Positions 18,101 to 25,556 of a stretch of 64,000 bases of DNA are shown piece after piece. Every line of letters begins with the position of its first letter. Within the stretch, counting starts at the first letter, position 1. The notes under the pieces were generated by a model, which saw nothing but the letters and a program-made list of their open reading frames with translations, made no database searches and was not told where the DNA came from. Source of the stretch: a virus; IMG/VR virus record IMGVR_UViG_3300025087_000037, positions 1-64,000 of that record; one strand, written 5' to 3'. The translations under genes were made by a program, and so were the position numbers.

Positions 18101-18447
18101 AATTTATTTCTGAACAAATAAATGATTTAATAGAAAAGATTTATCAAATTATTGATCCAGAAGAATATTTAACAGCTTGGGAAAATATTAAAATTACTTT
18201 GCCTCCGCCAAAGTCTTTACAATTTGAGAGAGAAGCAAAATATACAAATGATTTAGTCACTTTAGTTGAATCGCTTGAAAGAATAGGGATTCCAAAAAGT
18301 TATAGTGTTAAGAAATATTTACAAAATATTGACTGGAAAGAAATAGATCAAATAAAAGCTGAAGAAGAAACTGAGGAAAAACTTAATTCAAAAGACAAAG
18401 ATACAACAGGAGGAATGGGTGGCAGTGGGTTGCCTCCTATGTACTAA
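15103..18447 (+). CDS. Portal protein (T4 gp20-like) interrupted by an intein
   Basis: The 1114-codon frame encodes a portal split into N- (residues 1-435) and C-exteins (916-1114) by a 480-residue intein. Portal features include the QSGRILRYKVYQSIVTNISYC region, SYKYYPYGESIYDSAQYTAK, QISTFEDIYIPTKDGKAFF right after the intein, and LVASLSIPPAFLGIEE; a Gly-Met tail follows. Without the intein the protein is about 634 residues. The portal forms the dodecameric DNA-entry ring at one capsid vertex. Position ahead of protease and capsid genes fits T4 order. Function depends on intein splicing. Confidence 0.88.
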   Translation: MASIKDTFAKLKTSIVGTTTTNIDNKLDQALTDINSYRNQSGKNGYIDLMKTLISKNVDFVPDVANTGTGLFGSAGSSPANYGQSGRILRYKVYQSIVTNISYCFRALDVLVDNILSPDDITKISLDVKEIKNINDINVQSLTEKTKLLINDIKLEKHLPLIIKETLKFGDFFVEISNSKDVLFTKTILTEESILGQDENRGKQRIKLQEKLIDEKDSKLKIPEILIDYKILENERKEGKKEEKKLTSKDIKLVFHAPQRVVKLQSVAYPICFGYLIFPQSSFTPIEMFQDTTINNICNQILKNLESNIPAMGDFDAPDDLKDVIRLMIQNADPTRALSIRYVPPNKIAHFLVPSYKYYPYGESIYDSAQYTAKVLIALETALAIQRLSRSTEKRKITVDIGLPRDAKKEIESLKEVFRKRKINLDSFGTIDTIACLDLDTEIMLTNGKSMPIGDIVKYFNEGKEFEILAYDKESGTIVPDKVVSAKITGRNVKTIKVILDNNEFVICTPEHLFMMRDGSYKEAKDLILGDSLMPLYTRSSNSTTSKGFTYEEMYQPGLNTWKLTHQVFGKYLGLYENKDVVHHINKNPRDNSSCNLLGCTHTEHAEIHSNDKENGYNGGNIGRTQIRKKINCVICEKEFEKNYWEEKLTCSNECFLIYKKNYSVKSWETRKDQNEYVLHSEKCFICGKEFKITRSLYNKMIDDGLRLVCESKKCKEINKAVRKESCPIFYVECVNCKRNFISEDKNRKACNVFCWNKHIKENGFKQNRVSGKCQNCGKNDIVYSKGFYKTCDNKNCKKITKSLNTTLCKNGNCTLIDFTKCSICGKDTVISKKKSGYTFGTCGIRSCSHKAMHRGIYRNKDLQVLREGVKIEKKIFSNHKVESIEYLNEGRDVADIQTSKYHNFGLKASIFVHNSQISTFEDIYIPTKDGKAFFDVDTFTGGNVDIRSKVDELKFLRDQLVASLSIPPAFLGIEENAIVKATLSEENILFARTIIADQKFISEQINDLIEKIYQIIDPEEYLTAWENIKITLPPPKSLQFEREAKYTNDLVTLVESLERIGIPKSYSVKKYLQNIDWKEIDQIKAEEETEEKLNSKDKDTTGGMGGSGLPPMY
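16408..17847 (+). other. Intein in portal gene, with HNH motif and five zinc-finger-like units
   Basis: The intein begins CLDLDTEIML (Cys1, block A) and has block B-like FVICTPEHLFMM. It ends with block F/G ADIQTSKYHNFGLKASIFVHN followed by extein Ser, so splice chemistry looks complete. An HNH-type endonuclease region contains VVHHINKNPRDNSSCNLLGC near portal-frame residues 580-597. Between that and the C-terminal splicing block lie ten cysteine pairs (CVIC, CSNEC, CFIC, CESKKC, CVNC, CNVFC, CQNC, CDNKNC, CSIC, CGIRSC), read as five zinc-binding units for DNA recognition. Inteins with an HNH are mobile homing elements; the zinc array is unusually long. Confidence 0.88.
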
Positions 18448-18462
18448 GGAGATTTTAATATA

Positions 18463-19044
18463 ATGAAAAAAATTGATGAAAAAATACATGATTTAGTAAA
18501 AAAAATAAAGACAGAAACTTTTTCTGACTTTTTTAATGACTATGATAATTTAGGAGATTTTCAAGTAAGTGACAGACCCTATAATACAAATATTCCATAT
18601 ACGTTAGAACAAGAAGAAGTTCCGACAGATCCATCTTTACCTCAACAACCCCCAGTTGATGATGCATCTGGGATGCAAGATCCATCTTTACAAGGTGGAA
18701 TGGTTGGAACAGATCAATATGGAAATCCATTACCAACTGGAGAAGCGGAAATTCAAGATCCCGAAGTTTTGGGAAAAGTATATGAATTAAAAAAGATTTA
18801 TTCAAGATTGACAGACGCTTCTGATTTATTAGAAGGCATCACAGATCCTGAAATAATTCAATTGAAACGTTATACCGAAGAAACTATAGAATTATATCAA
18901 TTATTATTATCCAATGTTGAAAAGTTTGAAAATCAGCTTGATGATATTATTATACATTTTTATAATTTCATCTTAAGAATTTATGAGGAGTTAACAAATT
19001 ATTATCAAAAAGAAAAACGTAGGGATAAAGCGGAGGCTAAATAA
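18463..19044 (+). CDS. Head-cassette hypothetical protein
   Basis: The 193-residue product has a helical N-terminus, a Pro/Gly/Gln-rich middle (about residues 50-95, with a repeated DPSL motif) and a long C-terminal coiled-coil region. It lies between portal and prohead protease, the place of small core or head proteins in T4-like phages. The family is not recognised. GGAG precedes the ATG. Confidence 0.65.
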   Translation: MKKIDEKIHDLVKKIKTETFSDFFNDYDNLGDFQVSDRPYNTNIPYTLEQEEVPTDPSLPQQPPVDDASGMQDPSLQGGMVGTDQYGNPLPTGEAEIQDPEVLGKVYELKKIYSRLTDASDLLEGITDPEIIQLKRYTEETIELYQLLLSNVEKFENQLDDIIIHFYNFILRIYEELTNYYQKEKRRDKAEAK

Positions 19045-19045
19045 T

Positions 19046-19705
19046 ATGTCTCATTTTATTATGGAAAGTCCTATTTACCAAGAGCCTAAGGTTTTAAAAG
19101 ATTCAATACAAAAAGCAAGATTTCGTATGATTTTACAAGATTTAGACACTATAAATGCGAATAGAAGAATGTACCCTTCAGACGTTATTTCAGAAGGTTT
19201 GAATGATTGTAATATAAGAATGAAAAGGAAAGCCTTTTTTGGCGAATTGGATCATCCATTTCCAACAGGAAAAGAAGAGTTTGATGCGATTAGACAAACT
19301 ACAGTTTCTTTAGAGAAAGTTTCACATTATATTTGTGATTATGAAATTAAAAATAAACAAGTTATTGGAGAGATAGAAACCGCAAATACTAATTCGGGGT
19401 ATATTTTATTGGGTCTTTTAAAAGATAAAGCGGGCATTGGCATGTCCATGAGAGGCGTCGCTGAATTAGAAAGAACACGAGAATATAATAGGGTAATGAG
19501 ACCATTGACCATTATCGGCTATGATGCGGTTTCAATGCCCTCCCATACCTCTGCATTGGTCGACTTCAATGAAATGAAATTTGAATCAAAATGTTTGATG
19601 GAAAATTCAAGAATGATTTGTGTTGGGGGAAAATGTTTCTTGCCTGATTATTTTGATAAACTTGTTGAATCAAAAATTATAACCTTTTTTGATAGGTGGG
19701 TGTAA
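19046..19705 (+). CDS. Prohead core protease (T4 gp21-like, S80)
   Basis: The 219-residue protein shows the S80 prohead protease layout: NANRRMYP near 38-44, FFGELDHP with catalytic His70, and GIGMSMRGVAEL with nucleophile Ser134, followed by a late Asp-containing strand near YDAVSMPSHTSALVDF. The enzyme cleaves scaffold and capsid N-termini during maturation. It starts 2 bases after the preceding gene and is followed directly by two coiled-coil proteins and the capsid gene. Confidence 0.87.
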   Translation: MSHFIMESPIYQEPKVLKDSIQKARFRMILQDLDTINANRRMYPSDVISEGLNDCNIRMKRKAFFGELDHPFPTGKEEFDAIRQTTVSLEKVSHYICDYEIKNKQVIGEIETANTNSGYILLGLLKDKAGIGMSMRGVAELERTREYNRVMRPLTIIGYDAVSMPSHTSALVDFNEMKFESKCLMENSRMICVGGKCFLPDYFDKLVESKIITFFDRWV

Positions 19706-19987
19706 ATGGAAATTATTATCGAGAATGAAGGAAGAAAATTAAATGATATTGAATTTAAGAATATTGTAGAATCTTTTGCAAAAAGTTTTGACCCTGAAGT
19801 TCAGAAACAAATTGATAAGTTAGATAAACAAATTTATATCACAGAAGAAAAGTTATCAAGACAAAAAGAATTAATTGCTAAATCAAAGGATTTGAAAGAT
19901 ATGATGATTAAAGAAAATGATGAATTGGATAATAGAATCTTTTTACTAAAATCTCAAATTTTACAAAAGTTAGGGGGTGACTTGTGA
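19706..19987 (+). CDS. Coiled-coil protein, candidate scaffold component
   Basis: The 93-residue product is nearly all helical with heptad-like spacing between residues 35 and 85 (KLDKQIYITEEKLSRQKELIAKS region). It starts directly after the protease stop and overlaps the next gene by 4 bases. A prohead core or scaffold role is suggested by position and coiled-coil nature only. Confidence 0.6.
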   Translation: MEIIIENEGRKLNDIEFKNIVESFAKSFDPEVQKQIDKLDKQIYITEEKLSRQKELIAKSKDLKDMMIKENDELDNRIFLLKSQILQKLGGDL

Positions 19988-20379
19988 ATATCGAAGCAAC
20001 TGAAATGCCAGATATTTTATCTGAGAATATAGATAAAATAAAAGTGAAATTGGCTGATTCATTAATAGATAAAATTAAGCCTTTGGTTAATTTAGGGTAT
20101 GAAAAAAGAAATAATATAATTAAAGAATTGGAATTAAAGATTTTACAAAATAAGCAAATAATGGAATCTTTAAAAAATAACCTTGTTAGTATCGATAAAG
20201 AAAAAAAGAAAAAAAATAAAACGATTGAATTATTAGAAAATACCCTTAGATTAGTCTCAAAAGAAAATTTATCAAAATTAGCTTCAAGAAATGAATTGGT
20301 CACTTTGATAAATATTTCTGATAAAGTGAGTATAGATAGATTGGAAGAACATATTCGATTTATCAAAAATATGTTATAA
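19984..20379 (+). CDS. Coiled-coil protein, candidate prohead scaffold (gp22 position)
   Basis: The 131-residue lysine- and leucine-rich product is predicted helical throughout, with a strong coiled-coil between about 30 and 90. It starts at GTG 19984, overlapping the previous stop, with a GGGGGTGA site upstream. It occupies the slot of the T4 gp22 scaffold, immediately before the capsid gene, but is much shorter than gp22. Sequence homology to gp22 is not evident. Confidence 0.6.
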   Translation: MNIEATEMPDILSENIDKIKVKLADSLIDKIKPLVNLGYEKRNNIIKELELKILQNKQIMESLKNNLVSIDKEKKKKNKTIELLENTLRLVSKENLSKLASRNELVTLINISDKVSIDRLEEHIRFIKNML

Positions 20380-20430
20380 GATCTGATCTGAATAAATATT
20401 TTTAATTTAAGATCTGATCTTAAGATTTTT
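20378..20430 (+). repeat. Palindromic repeats AAGATCTGATCT(T/G), copies 2 and 3
   Basis: AAGATCTGATCTG at 20378-20390 and AAGATCTGATCTTAAGATTTTT at 20409-20430 lie in tandem between the scaffold candidate and the capsid gene. The second copy is identical over 21 bases to that at 12766-12786. The stem plus T-run fits a terminator, and the doubled arrangement also fits an operator. Confidence 0.6.
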
Positions 20431-20523
20431 TAAGTTCTGTTATATGTAATATTAAAGAACAAAAAAATAACTAAAGTTTATAACTATTTATTGATTTAGA
20501 TAGCAACCTAAAGGAGGAAATGT
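20431..20523 (+). promoter_or_regulatory. Capsid gene leader
   Basis: This untranslated stretch has GAACAAA at 20457-20463 with TAAA seven bases further on instead of three, and a strong AAGGAGG at 20511-20517. A separate promoter for the highly expressed capsid gene is plausible. Confidence 0.35.
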
Positions 20524-21981
20524 GTGATGAAGGAACTTTTACTTGAGGTTTATAAGACGACAAAGAGGCTTACTTCGGTTGACCCCAGTAAGCCAGGAAA
20601 TTTAAAACCTTTCCTGGTGGATGACAATGCTTTCAAGACTTATATGGAAGGACTTTGCGAGTCTTTTCAGAACAAGAAGGACCGTGAGGCTTTTATGGTC
20701 CTGGCGGAAAATACTCGAGTTCGTTTACTTGAAAACTCTATGTTCCAAATGAACCCCTATGAATCTTTAATTTTTCCTGTTTTAAGAGTTTTCTATCCAA
20801 AGCTTGTTGCCAAGGAAGCCGTGACTGTGACTCCTATGGACAAGCCTGAAACCGTGCAAGCTATTTTGACAGCGACTTTCACCCAAGCGAATGGCAACAC
20901 TCAGTATACCGCCCCCGTGACTTCTCAGGACATTTCCGGTGGGCCTTCTGTGGGAACTCCAGTGGCGGCTTCAATGCCTGTTCCTAGCACAGATTATGAT
21001 GTTTTGGCTCAGATCAGCTTAACCAGTACTCAGGCTCATCTTGAGAGAGATTTTGAAATTACTGGCGTTTCTGCCGATGGTACAAATTTTACCTCAGTCT
21101 CGATTCAACCCGCTGTGGAAGGACATTTTGCTTCTTCAGTGACCATCGTTGGAACTGGAACCGATGTCATTACGGGTAAGGTTGATTATCTCAATGGCAC
21201 GGTTTCTGTGGCTAGCACAAGCGCAGTCGTGACTTTTATTCGTTACACGGTTACATGTTCCCTCGAAGAGAATAGAATTAACCCGACTGTGACTCTTTCT
21301 GTGGATAAGCTCAGACTGTACTCAAAGGATCGTCAGATCACTGCGAACTGGAGCGTGAACTTTGAGCAAGATATGCGTTCACTGTTTGACATGAATACCC
21401 AAGCTGAAATGGTTAATATTATTGGTCAGCAGGTCGCGCTTGATATTGACAGAGAAATCGTCAATGCTTTAATCGCGGCTAACACGAATTTAAATGCTGC
21501 CACCCATAGACGGACTTTTAATAGAACTCCCCCTGGAACTTACGTGTGGGGCGTTAAGTATTGGCACGAAAATATTATTTCCGATCTGAATATTCTTTCT
21601 TCGAGAATTTTTACCGATACAAATATTGACCAAGGCAATACCATTTTAGCGAATCCCGTTGACGTTGCCATTTTAGAAGATATCAATACTTTCAATTATA
21701 CCGGTACTTCGAGCGTTGATGGGGAAGTTGGTTATCGGTCAGCTACCGTGGCCGGTGGAAAATGGAAGATTCTCACTTCCAATGTGGTTCCCGCTGGAAG
21801 CATGATTGTGATTTACAAACCAGTTGAAGACATGAAAGCCATTTATATTTATGCGCCTTATATTCCGGCTGTGTTGCATCCTTACCCACTGGGTGCTAAG
21901 CCCTCCTTGACGATTTTAAGTCGGTACGCTAATGCCATGGTGAGAAGCAATGGCGTTGCGGTTCTGACAATCGGTGCGTAA
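20524..21981 (+). CDS. Major capsid protein (T4 gp23-like)
   Basis: The 485-residue product sits at the gp23 position and has an HK97-fold-like composition. There is a helical N-terminus (about 1-100), a beta-rich insertion (about 125-240) and a late domain containing YIYAPYIPAVLHPYPLGAKPSLTILSRYA, which recalls gp23-type C-termini. The start is GTG 20524 or ATG 20527; AAGGAGG lies 6 or 9 bases upstream. Codons are clearly GC-richer than in neighbouring genes, consistent with selection for high expression. A strong terminator follows. Assignment rests on order, length and C-terminal pattern. Confidence 0.85.
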   Translation: MMKELLLEVYKTTKRLTSVDPSKPGNLKPFLVDDNAFKTYMEGLCESFQNKKDREAFMVLAENTRVRLLENSMFQMNPYESLIFPVLRVFYPKLVAKEAVTVTPMDKPETVQAILTATFTQANGNTQYTAPVTSQDISGGPSVGTPVAASMPVPSTDYDVLAQISLTSTQAHLERDFEITGVSADGTNFTSVSIQPAVEGHFASSVTIVGTGTDVITGKVDYLNGTVSVASTSAVVTFIRYTVTCSLEENRINPTVTLSVDKLRLYSKDRQITANWSVNFEQDMRSLFDMNTQAEMVNIIGQQVALDIDREIVNALIAANTNLNAATHRRTFNRTPPGTYVWGVKYWHENIISDLNILSSRIFTDTNIDQGNTILANPVDVAILEDINTFNYTGTSSVDGEVGYRSATVAGGKWKILTSNVVPAGSMIVIYKPVEDMKAIYIYAPYIPAVLHPYPLGAKPSLTILSRYANAMVRSNGVAVLTIGA

Positions 21982-22002
21982 TTTACCTTAAAAATTAGCA
22001 AA

Positions 22003-22042
22003 AAAATGTCCCGGGGATGAAGCAAATTCCCCGGGACATTTT
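22003..22042. terminator. Bidirectional intrinsic terminator
   Basis: AAAATGTCCCCGGGGA-type arms at 22003-22017 and 22027-22042 (ATGTCCCGGGGA / TCCCCGGGACAT) form a GC-rich stem flanked by A-run and T-run. It separates the plus-strand capsid gene from the convergent minus-strand gene. Confidence 0.9.
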
Positions 22043-22072
22043 CCTCTCGTCGGTTTGAGCCTTCCTTAAACT

Positions 22073-22594
22073 TTATCCTTTAAGATTTTTTATCTCGGCA
22101 TGAAATTCCTGGATCGTTTTTTGGAGTCGAGTAATTACCAACCCTTTTTGATAAACTTCTTCCTCGAGTTCTTCAACCCTTTTCTGAAGGGCAAGACATC
22201 GTTTTTCAGATGGGGTAAGACTTCTGTTTCTTGGAATCAATGAGACAATTTCTCCATCGATCCTAATTAATCCCAAATCAATCAAATTTTTAAATAAAGG
22301 CAGCCTTACTTTTTCAACGTTTAATGATCTTCGAGCTTTTCTTAATTCTGAAATAGTGCATGAACCTTTGCACCGTTTTAGAGTTCTTAGAACTGTTGAT
22401 CCAACTTCCTTACTAAAATCTCTTGTCAATTTAAATCCATTTTCAACCTTCTCCACACCAGGCTTACGATTTAGACGAATATTTACAAAGGTTTGCGGCA
22501 GATCCCATTCGTCCGCAAACTCTTTATAAGAAATCACCTCCCCAATTTTTTTCATTCCCAAAGCGAGGTTAATCAGCTGAGCTTCTTTTTGCAT
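22073..22594 (-). CDS. Winged-helix DNA-binding protein with coiled-coil tail
   Basis: The 173-residue product has helix-turn-helix-like segments in the first 55 residues (ISYKEFADEWDLPQTFVNIRLNR). A second helical wing-like part spans about 70-115 (SCTISELRKARRSLNVEKVRLPLFKNLIDLGLI), and the C-terminus is a coiled coil (EKRCLALQKRVEELEEEV). It resembles phage transcription regulators in architecture, but I cannot name a family. GGGGAG precedes the ATG by 7 bases. It is convergent with the capsid gene. Confidence 0.65.
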   Translation of the reverse strand: MQKEAQLINLALGMKKIGEVISYKEFADEWDLPQTFVNIRLNRKPGVEKVENGFKLTRDFSKEVGSTVLRTLKRCKGSCTISELRKARRSLNVEKVRLPLFKNLIDLGLIRIDGEIVSLIPRNRSLTPSEKRCLALQKRVEELEEEVYQKGLVITRLQKTIQEFHAEIKNLKG

Positions 22595-22625
22595 CTTTTT
22601 CTCCCCTCTTGTTTATGATAGTGGG

Positions 22626-22678
22626 ATAATCTGAGAGTTTGATCAAACGAAAAACACTTGATCAAACTCTCAGATTAT
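22626..22678. terminator. 21-bp perfect inverted repeat
   Basis: ATAATCTGAGAGTTTGATCAA at 22626-22646 is the exact complement of 22658-22678 with an 11-base loop. It lies between two minus-strand genes and ends in ATTTAGTTT on the plus strand. It may be a terminator or a structured leader of the regulator gene. Confidence 0.65.
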
Positions 22679-22696
22679 TTAGTTTATAATTTTCGA

Positions 22697-22858
22697 TTAT
22701 GATTCAAATATCAATTCATCTGGTTCATCAAGGGGAAATCCTTCTTCATCCCAGTCTTCTTGAAATGTTCTCTCCAAATTCTTTGGGCCAGTTTCTTTAT
22801 TTTTTCTTGACGATAAGCGATAGGTTTCGTTCTCAGACCCACCATGATGATATGCCAT
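22697..22858 (-). CDS. Small acidic protein (53 residues)
   Basis: ATG at 22858 has GGGAGA 7 bases upstream. The 53-residue product starts MAYHHGGSENETYRLSS and ends with an acidic tail DEEGFPLDEPDELIFES. The family is unknown. Another frame over the same bases is longer but has no ribosome-binding site, so this shorter frame is preferred. Confidence 0.55.
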   Translation of the reverse strand: MAYHHGGSENETYRLSSRKNKETGPKNLERTFQEDWDEEGFPLDEPDELIFES

Positions 22859-22981
22859 CTTTTAATCTCCCATTCTGAGAAGAGTGAAGAGAAGAAAATC
22901 AAAGATTAATAATGGAGTTGTTTTCTTTTATGGTACATCTGAAGAAGGGCGGAAAAAATTTTAAATATATCAAATCCTTTC

Positions 22982-23056
22982 TGGCAGACCCGGGAGGATT
23001 CGAACCTCCGAATGCAGGAACCAAAATCCTGTGTCTTACCGCTTGACGACGGGTCT
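22982..23056 (-). tRNA. tRNA-Gln (TTG)
   Basis: A cloverleaf is evident: acceptor AGACCCG/CGGGTCT, anticodon stem CAGGA/TCCTG with loop TTTTGGT (anticodon TTG), T-arm GGAGG-TTCGAAT-CCTCC, and an encoded CCA. Confidence 0.95.
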
Positions 23057-23064
23057 TTAGCGAC

Positions 23065-23406
23065 TCAATGAAATACTATATTTATCCATTCTTTAGATTC
23101 TTTAGACCATATTTTCTTTTTTTCTAAAAATATTAAAAGAATAATCAAAGCTTTTTCTATCGTATCTTCTTTAAAAGAGAAACCATTATAATCAACCATA
23201 AATTCATTTTCTAATTTTGTAATATTAAGTTTAGAATCTGGATATTTTTCAAACATTTTAAAAAGTTGTTCTTTATGTGGAATCCATATGGTATCTTTGA
23301 TATGACTACCCTCATAACCTAAAACATAATCACCTTTTTTAGGAATCCAAAAACTTTGGACTTCTTCAGTACTACATAAATTTATAAACTCATTTGAAAA
23401 ATCCAT
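23065..23406 (-). CDS. Hypothetical protein
   Basis: The 113-residue product contains SFWIPKKGDYVLGYEG and a helical C-terminus; the family is not recognised. It lies between tRNA-Gln and other small minus-strand genes that form the accessory region. No membrane segment or metal motif is visible. Confidence 0.6.
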   Translation of the reverse strand: MDFSNEFINLCSTEEVQSFWIPKKGDYVLGYEGSHIKDTIWIPHKEQLFKMFEKYPDSKLNITKLENEFMVDYNGFSFKEDTIEKALIILLIFLEKKKIWSKESKEWINIVFH

Positions 23407-23421
23407 AGACTTTTGACCCTT

Positions 23422-23685
23422 TTACTTCTCTTTCCTTTTATTTTTTTGAATCGTCTCTAAAGTTAAAAAAGTTGTAATCCATTTTGAATCATCTTTTTTT
23501 TGAATACAAAAAGGAATCCAACCATTTTTAATAAATAAATTTTTTATATCTTTGTATTTCAATTCCATATTCATTGTTGGTTGAATTGTGAATGGAGTTC
23601 TTGGCCAAATATAAATTTTTCCTTTAATCCACGCTTTTATAAAATGAATTAAAAATAAAATTTTCTTCAAATTATATAAGACCAA
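23422..23685 (-). CDS. Hypothetical protein
   Basis: The frame encodes up to 87 residues, with the conserved-looking IYIWPRTPFTIQPTMNMELKYKDIKNLF stretch in the middle and a basic tail. The start is uncertain: TTG at 23685 overlaps the end of the preceding gene and has no clear ribosome-binding site, so translation may be coupled. Function unknown. Confidence 0.5.
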   Translation of the reverse strand: MVLYNLKKILFLIHFIKAWIKGKIYIWPRTPFTIQPTMNMELKYKDIKNLFIKNGWIPFCIQKKDDSKWITTFLTLETIQKNKRKEK

Positions 23686-23843
23686 AACATAATTTCATTT
23701 CTATCAAATTCATTTGTCCCATCTGTGAAATATATCCCATTCCAATATACAATTCTATAATATGGTTTATCAAATTTTTTAATTTTTACAATTAGCTCAG
23801 ATTCATCTGTTGGCATATTCTCAACATCAGACCTAAATCTCAT
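23667..23843 (-). CDS. Small hypothetical protein (58 residues)
   Basis: ATG at 23843 is preceded by AAGGAGG at 10 bases. The product begins MRFRSDVENMPTDESELIVK and contains YYRIVYWNGIYFTDG, a beta-rich pattern. It overlaps the start of the next gene. The family is unknown, but coding potential is good. Confidence 0.6.
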   Translation of the reverse strand: MRFRSDVENMPTDESELIVKIKKFDKPYYRIVYWNGIYFTDGTNEFDRNEIMFWSYII

Positions 23844-23893
23844 TCTTCAAAAACCTCCTTGAAAATCTTTTATAATTGAAACATTATTTTGTC

Positions 23894-23969
23894 TGGCTCC
23901 GGGAGGAGGGATCGAACCTCCGACTGTCACATTAACAGTGTGATGCTCTTCCGCTGAGCTATCCCGGAG
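23894..23969 (-). tRNA. tRNA-Asn (GTT)
   Basis: Acceptor CTCCGGG/CCCGGAG with discriminator C and CCA encoded; anticodon stem TCACA/TGTGA with loop CTGTTAA giving GTT; T-arm GGAGG-TTCGATC-CCTCC. Confidence 0.95.
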
Positions 23970-24061
23970 AGTTTGAGGGGCTATAGAAATTAGGCGACGT
24001 TTAAGCACAGAGTATATGAATTTTCTCGAAAGTCATTTCTTTCTCCTAGTTTTTTAGTTTT

Positions 24062-24137
24062 TGGTGGAAGCAAAGAGATTTGAACTCTTATCTTTCGCCT
24101 TGCAAAAGCGATGCTTTCCCTATTAAGCTATGCCCCC
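24062..24137 (-). tRNA. tRNA-Ala (TGC)
   Basis: Acceptor GGGGGCA/TGCTTCC (two G-U pairs), anticodon stem TCGCT/GGCGA with loop TTTGCAA giving TGC, T-arm AGAG-TTCAAAT-CTCT, encoded ACCA. Confidence 0.92.
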
Positions 24138-24144
24138 TAATAAT

Positions 24145-24360
24145 TTAAATAATAGCCTCTATAATATTATTTAGTTCTTTTAGTCTATTTCCTTTTGAAT
24201 GACCTAAATGCCATTTCTTACAAAAAGCACATTTATAAACGCTAACAGAAATTTGTTTCTCAAATTTTAATTCTTTTCGAGCTTTTAAGGCGATGTCTTC
24301 ATTGCTATATTTATGTTTAAATCGACATTGATTTCTCTTAAGTCTTCGTTTACTTGACAA
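24145..24360 (-). CDS. Small zinc-binding-like protein
   Basis: The 71-residue basic product has a helical N-terminus and a single C-x2-C followed by two histidines (YKCAFCKKWHLGHSKG), a plausible zinc site. The start is taken as TTG at 24360, 12 bases after AAGGAGG; the distance is long, so the start is uncertain. Function unknown; a nucleic-acid-binding role is possible. Confidence 0.6.
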   Translation of the reverse strand: MSSKRRLKRNQCRFKHKYSNEDIALKARKELKFEKQISVSVYKCAFCKKWHLGHSKGNRLKELNNIIEAII

Positions 24361-24397
24361 TTCAAATTTTATCCTCCTTTCTTTTTTAATTTGTTCA

Positions 24398-24781
24398 TTA
24401 TAATAATTTTAAATTCTTTGTTATTTTATCAATATCTTCAGATTTAGCTGGCCCAATAGCAATACATGTTTCTGTTGGAATTCCATGAAATTCTGTTAAG
24501 CCTGCATCAATTATTAAAGATGCTGGAAACCCGTTATCCAAAGCTTTTTGATATATCTCTAATAATTCTTCTTTTGAATTGACTTGCAAACAAATTTTTG
24601 TAAAAAGTCCATTTAACCATTCTGAAATGTTTTCATCCAATTCTAATGTCCAATTGTCATTATTTATTTTTGACATTTTATCTAATAAAATTTTCATTGA
24701 CGCATGTGCGCCTTGAGCGATCATTTTTCCTTTTCTCATATTTAAATCTGTTCTCATTAATATAACTTGTTTAACCTTCAT
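24398..24781 (-). CDS. pth2: Peptidyl-tRNA hydrolase, type 2 (Pth2)
   Basis: The 127-residue product has the full Pth2 signature: KQVILMRTDLNMRKGKMIAQGAHAS at the N-terminus, KICLQVNSKEELLEIYQKA, then LIIDAGLTEFHGIPTETCIAIGP. Pth2 releases stalled peptidyl-tRNAs and is typical of archaea and eukaryotes, scattered in bacteria and phages. It overlaps the phosphatase gene by 11 bases and lies in the tRNA region, which fits a role in sustaining translation alongside the phage tRNAs and tmRNA. Confidence 0.9.
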   Translation of the reverse strand: MKVKQVILMRTDLNMRKGKMIAQGAHASMKILLDKMSKINNDNWTLELDENISEWLNGLFTKICLQVNSKEELLEIYQKALDNGFPASLIIDAGLTEFHGIPTETCIAIGPAKSEDIDKITKNLKLL

Positions 24782-25535
24782 ATTTTTCTTTCATTTCTTT
24801 TAAAAGTTCTAATTCATTGGCTATTTTTTCTATTTGAATCACCTTCATTGATGGCAAAACTATACAAGATAATTTCCCACCCATATCTAAATATGCGGCT
24901 CCGGTATCTATACCAATTTTTCCATATTTAACATAAATGTCAGATATATATTTTCCTTCAAAAAATGGTGTATGTCCAAACACAATTGTTTTACCAAAAT
25001 TTGAAAAATCTTTATATAAAAATAAATCTCGAATCCAAAGGATTTCAGTGTAAAATGGTTTTTCAGCACTGGGATCTATTGTGGTTACAATTTCTTCTAA
25101 ATCAAGATCTTCAAATTTAGGATTTGGATTTTTTACCATATTAATTCCGCCATGAATAAAGAAATAATTTTCAGTTACATAAAACTTTTTAAGTTTATTT
25201 TTAATAAATTCAATGTGTTCATCAGGAATTTTATGGTTATAACTTTTAATAGTTTGATATCCGCCATTATATATAAACACTCCTTCATCAATACCCATCA
25301 TATAATTATTAAACATTTCTTCATGATTTCCCATCAAAGGAATGACAGAATTGGGATATTTTGAAACTAGACTTATAATATAAGAAATAACTTTATTCGA
25401 GTCTGGGCCTCGATCAATATAATCTCCGATAAAAATCAATTGATCTTTTTCATAATCAATTTCTTTTTCTATTTTTGCCATCAAAGATATTAACATATCA
25501 TATTGACCATGTATATCTCCGATTACATAGTACAT
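24771..25535 (-). CDS. Calcineurin-like phosphatase (lambda PP / PrpE type)
   Basis: The 254-residue protein has all metal-site motifs of the PPP family: GDIHGQYD, GDYIDRGPDS, GNHE, HGG and GHTPF, with a final GIDTGAAY. Members act as Ser/Thr protein phosphatases or as diadenosine tetraphosphatases; the sequence does not separate these. It overlaps pth2, indicating coupled translation. Phage members can reverse host phosphorylation. Confidence 0.88.
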   Translation of the reverse strand: MYYVIGDIHGQYDMLISLMAKIEKEIDYEKDQLIFIGDYIDRGPDSNKVISYIISLVSKYPNSVIPLMGNHEEMFNNYMMGIDEGVFIYNGGYQTIKSYNHKIPDEHIEFIKNKLKKFYVTENYFFIHGGINMVKNPNPKFEDLDLEEIVTTIDPSAEKPFYTEILWIRDLFLYKDFSNFGKTIVFGHTPFFEGKYISDIYVKYGKIGIDTGAAYLDMGGKLSCIVLPSMKVIQIEKIANELELLKEMKEKYEG

Positions 25536-25556
25536 ATCTTTTCTCCTTTCAAAAAT

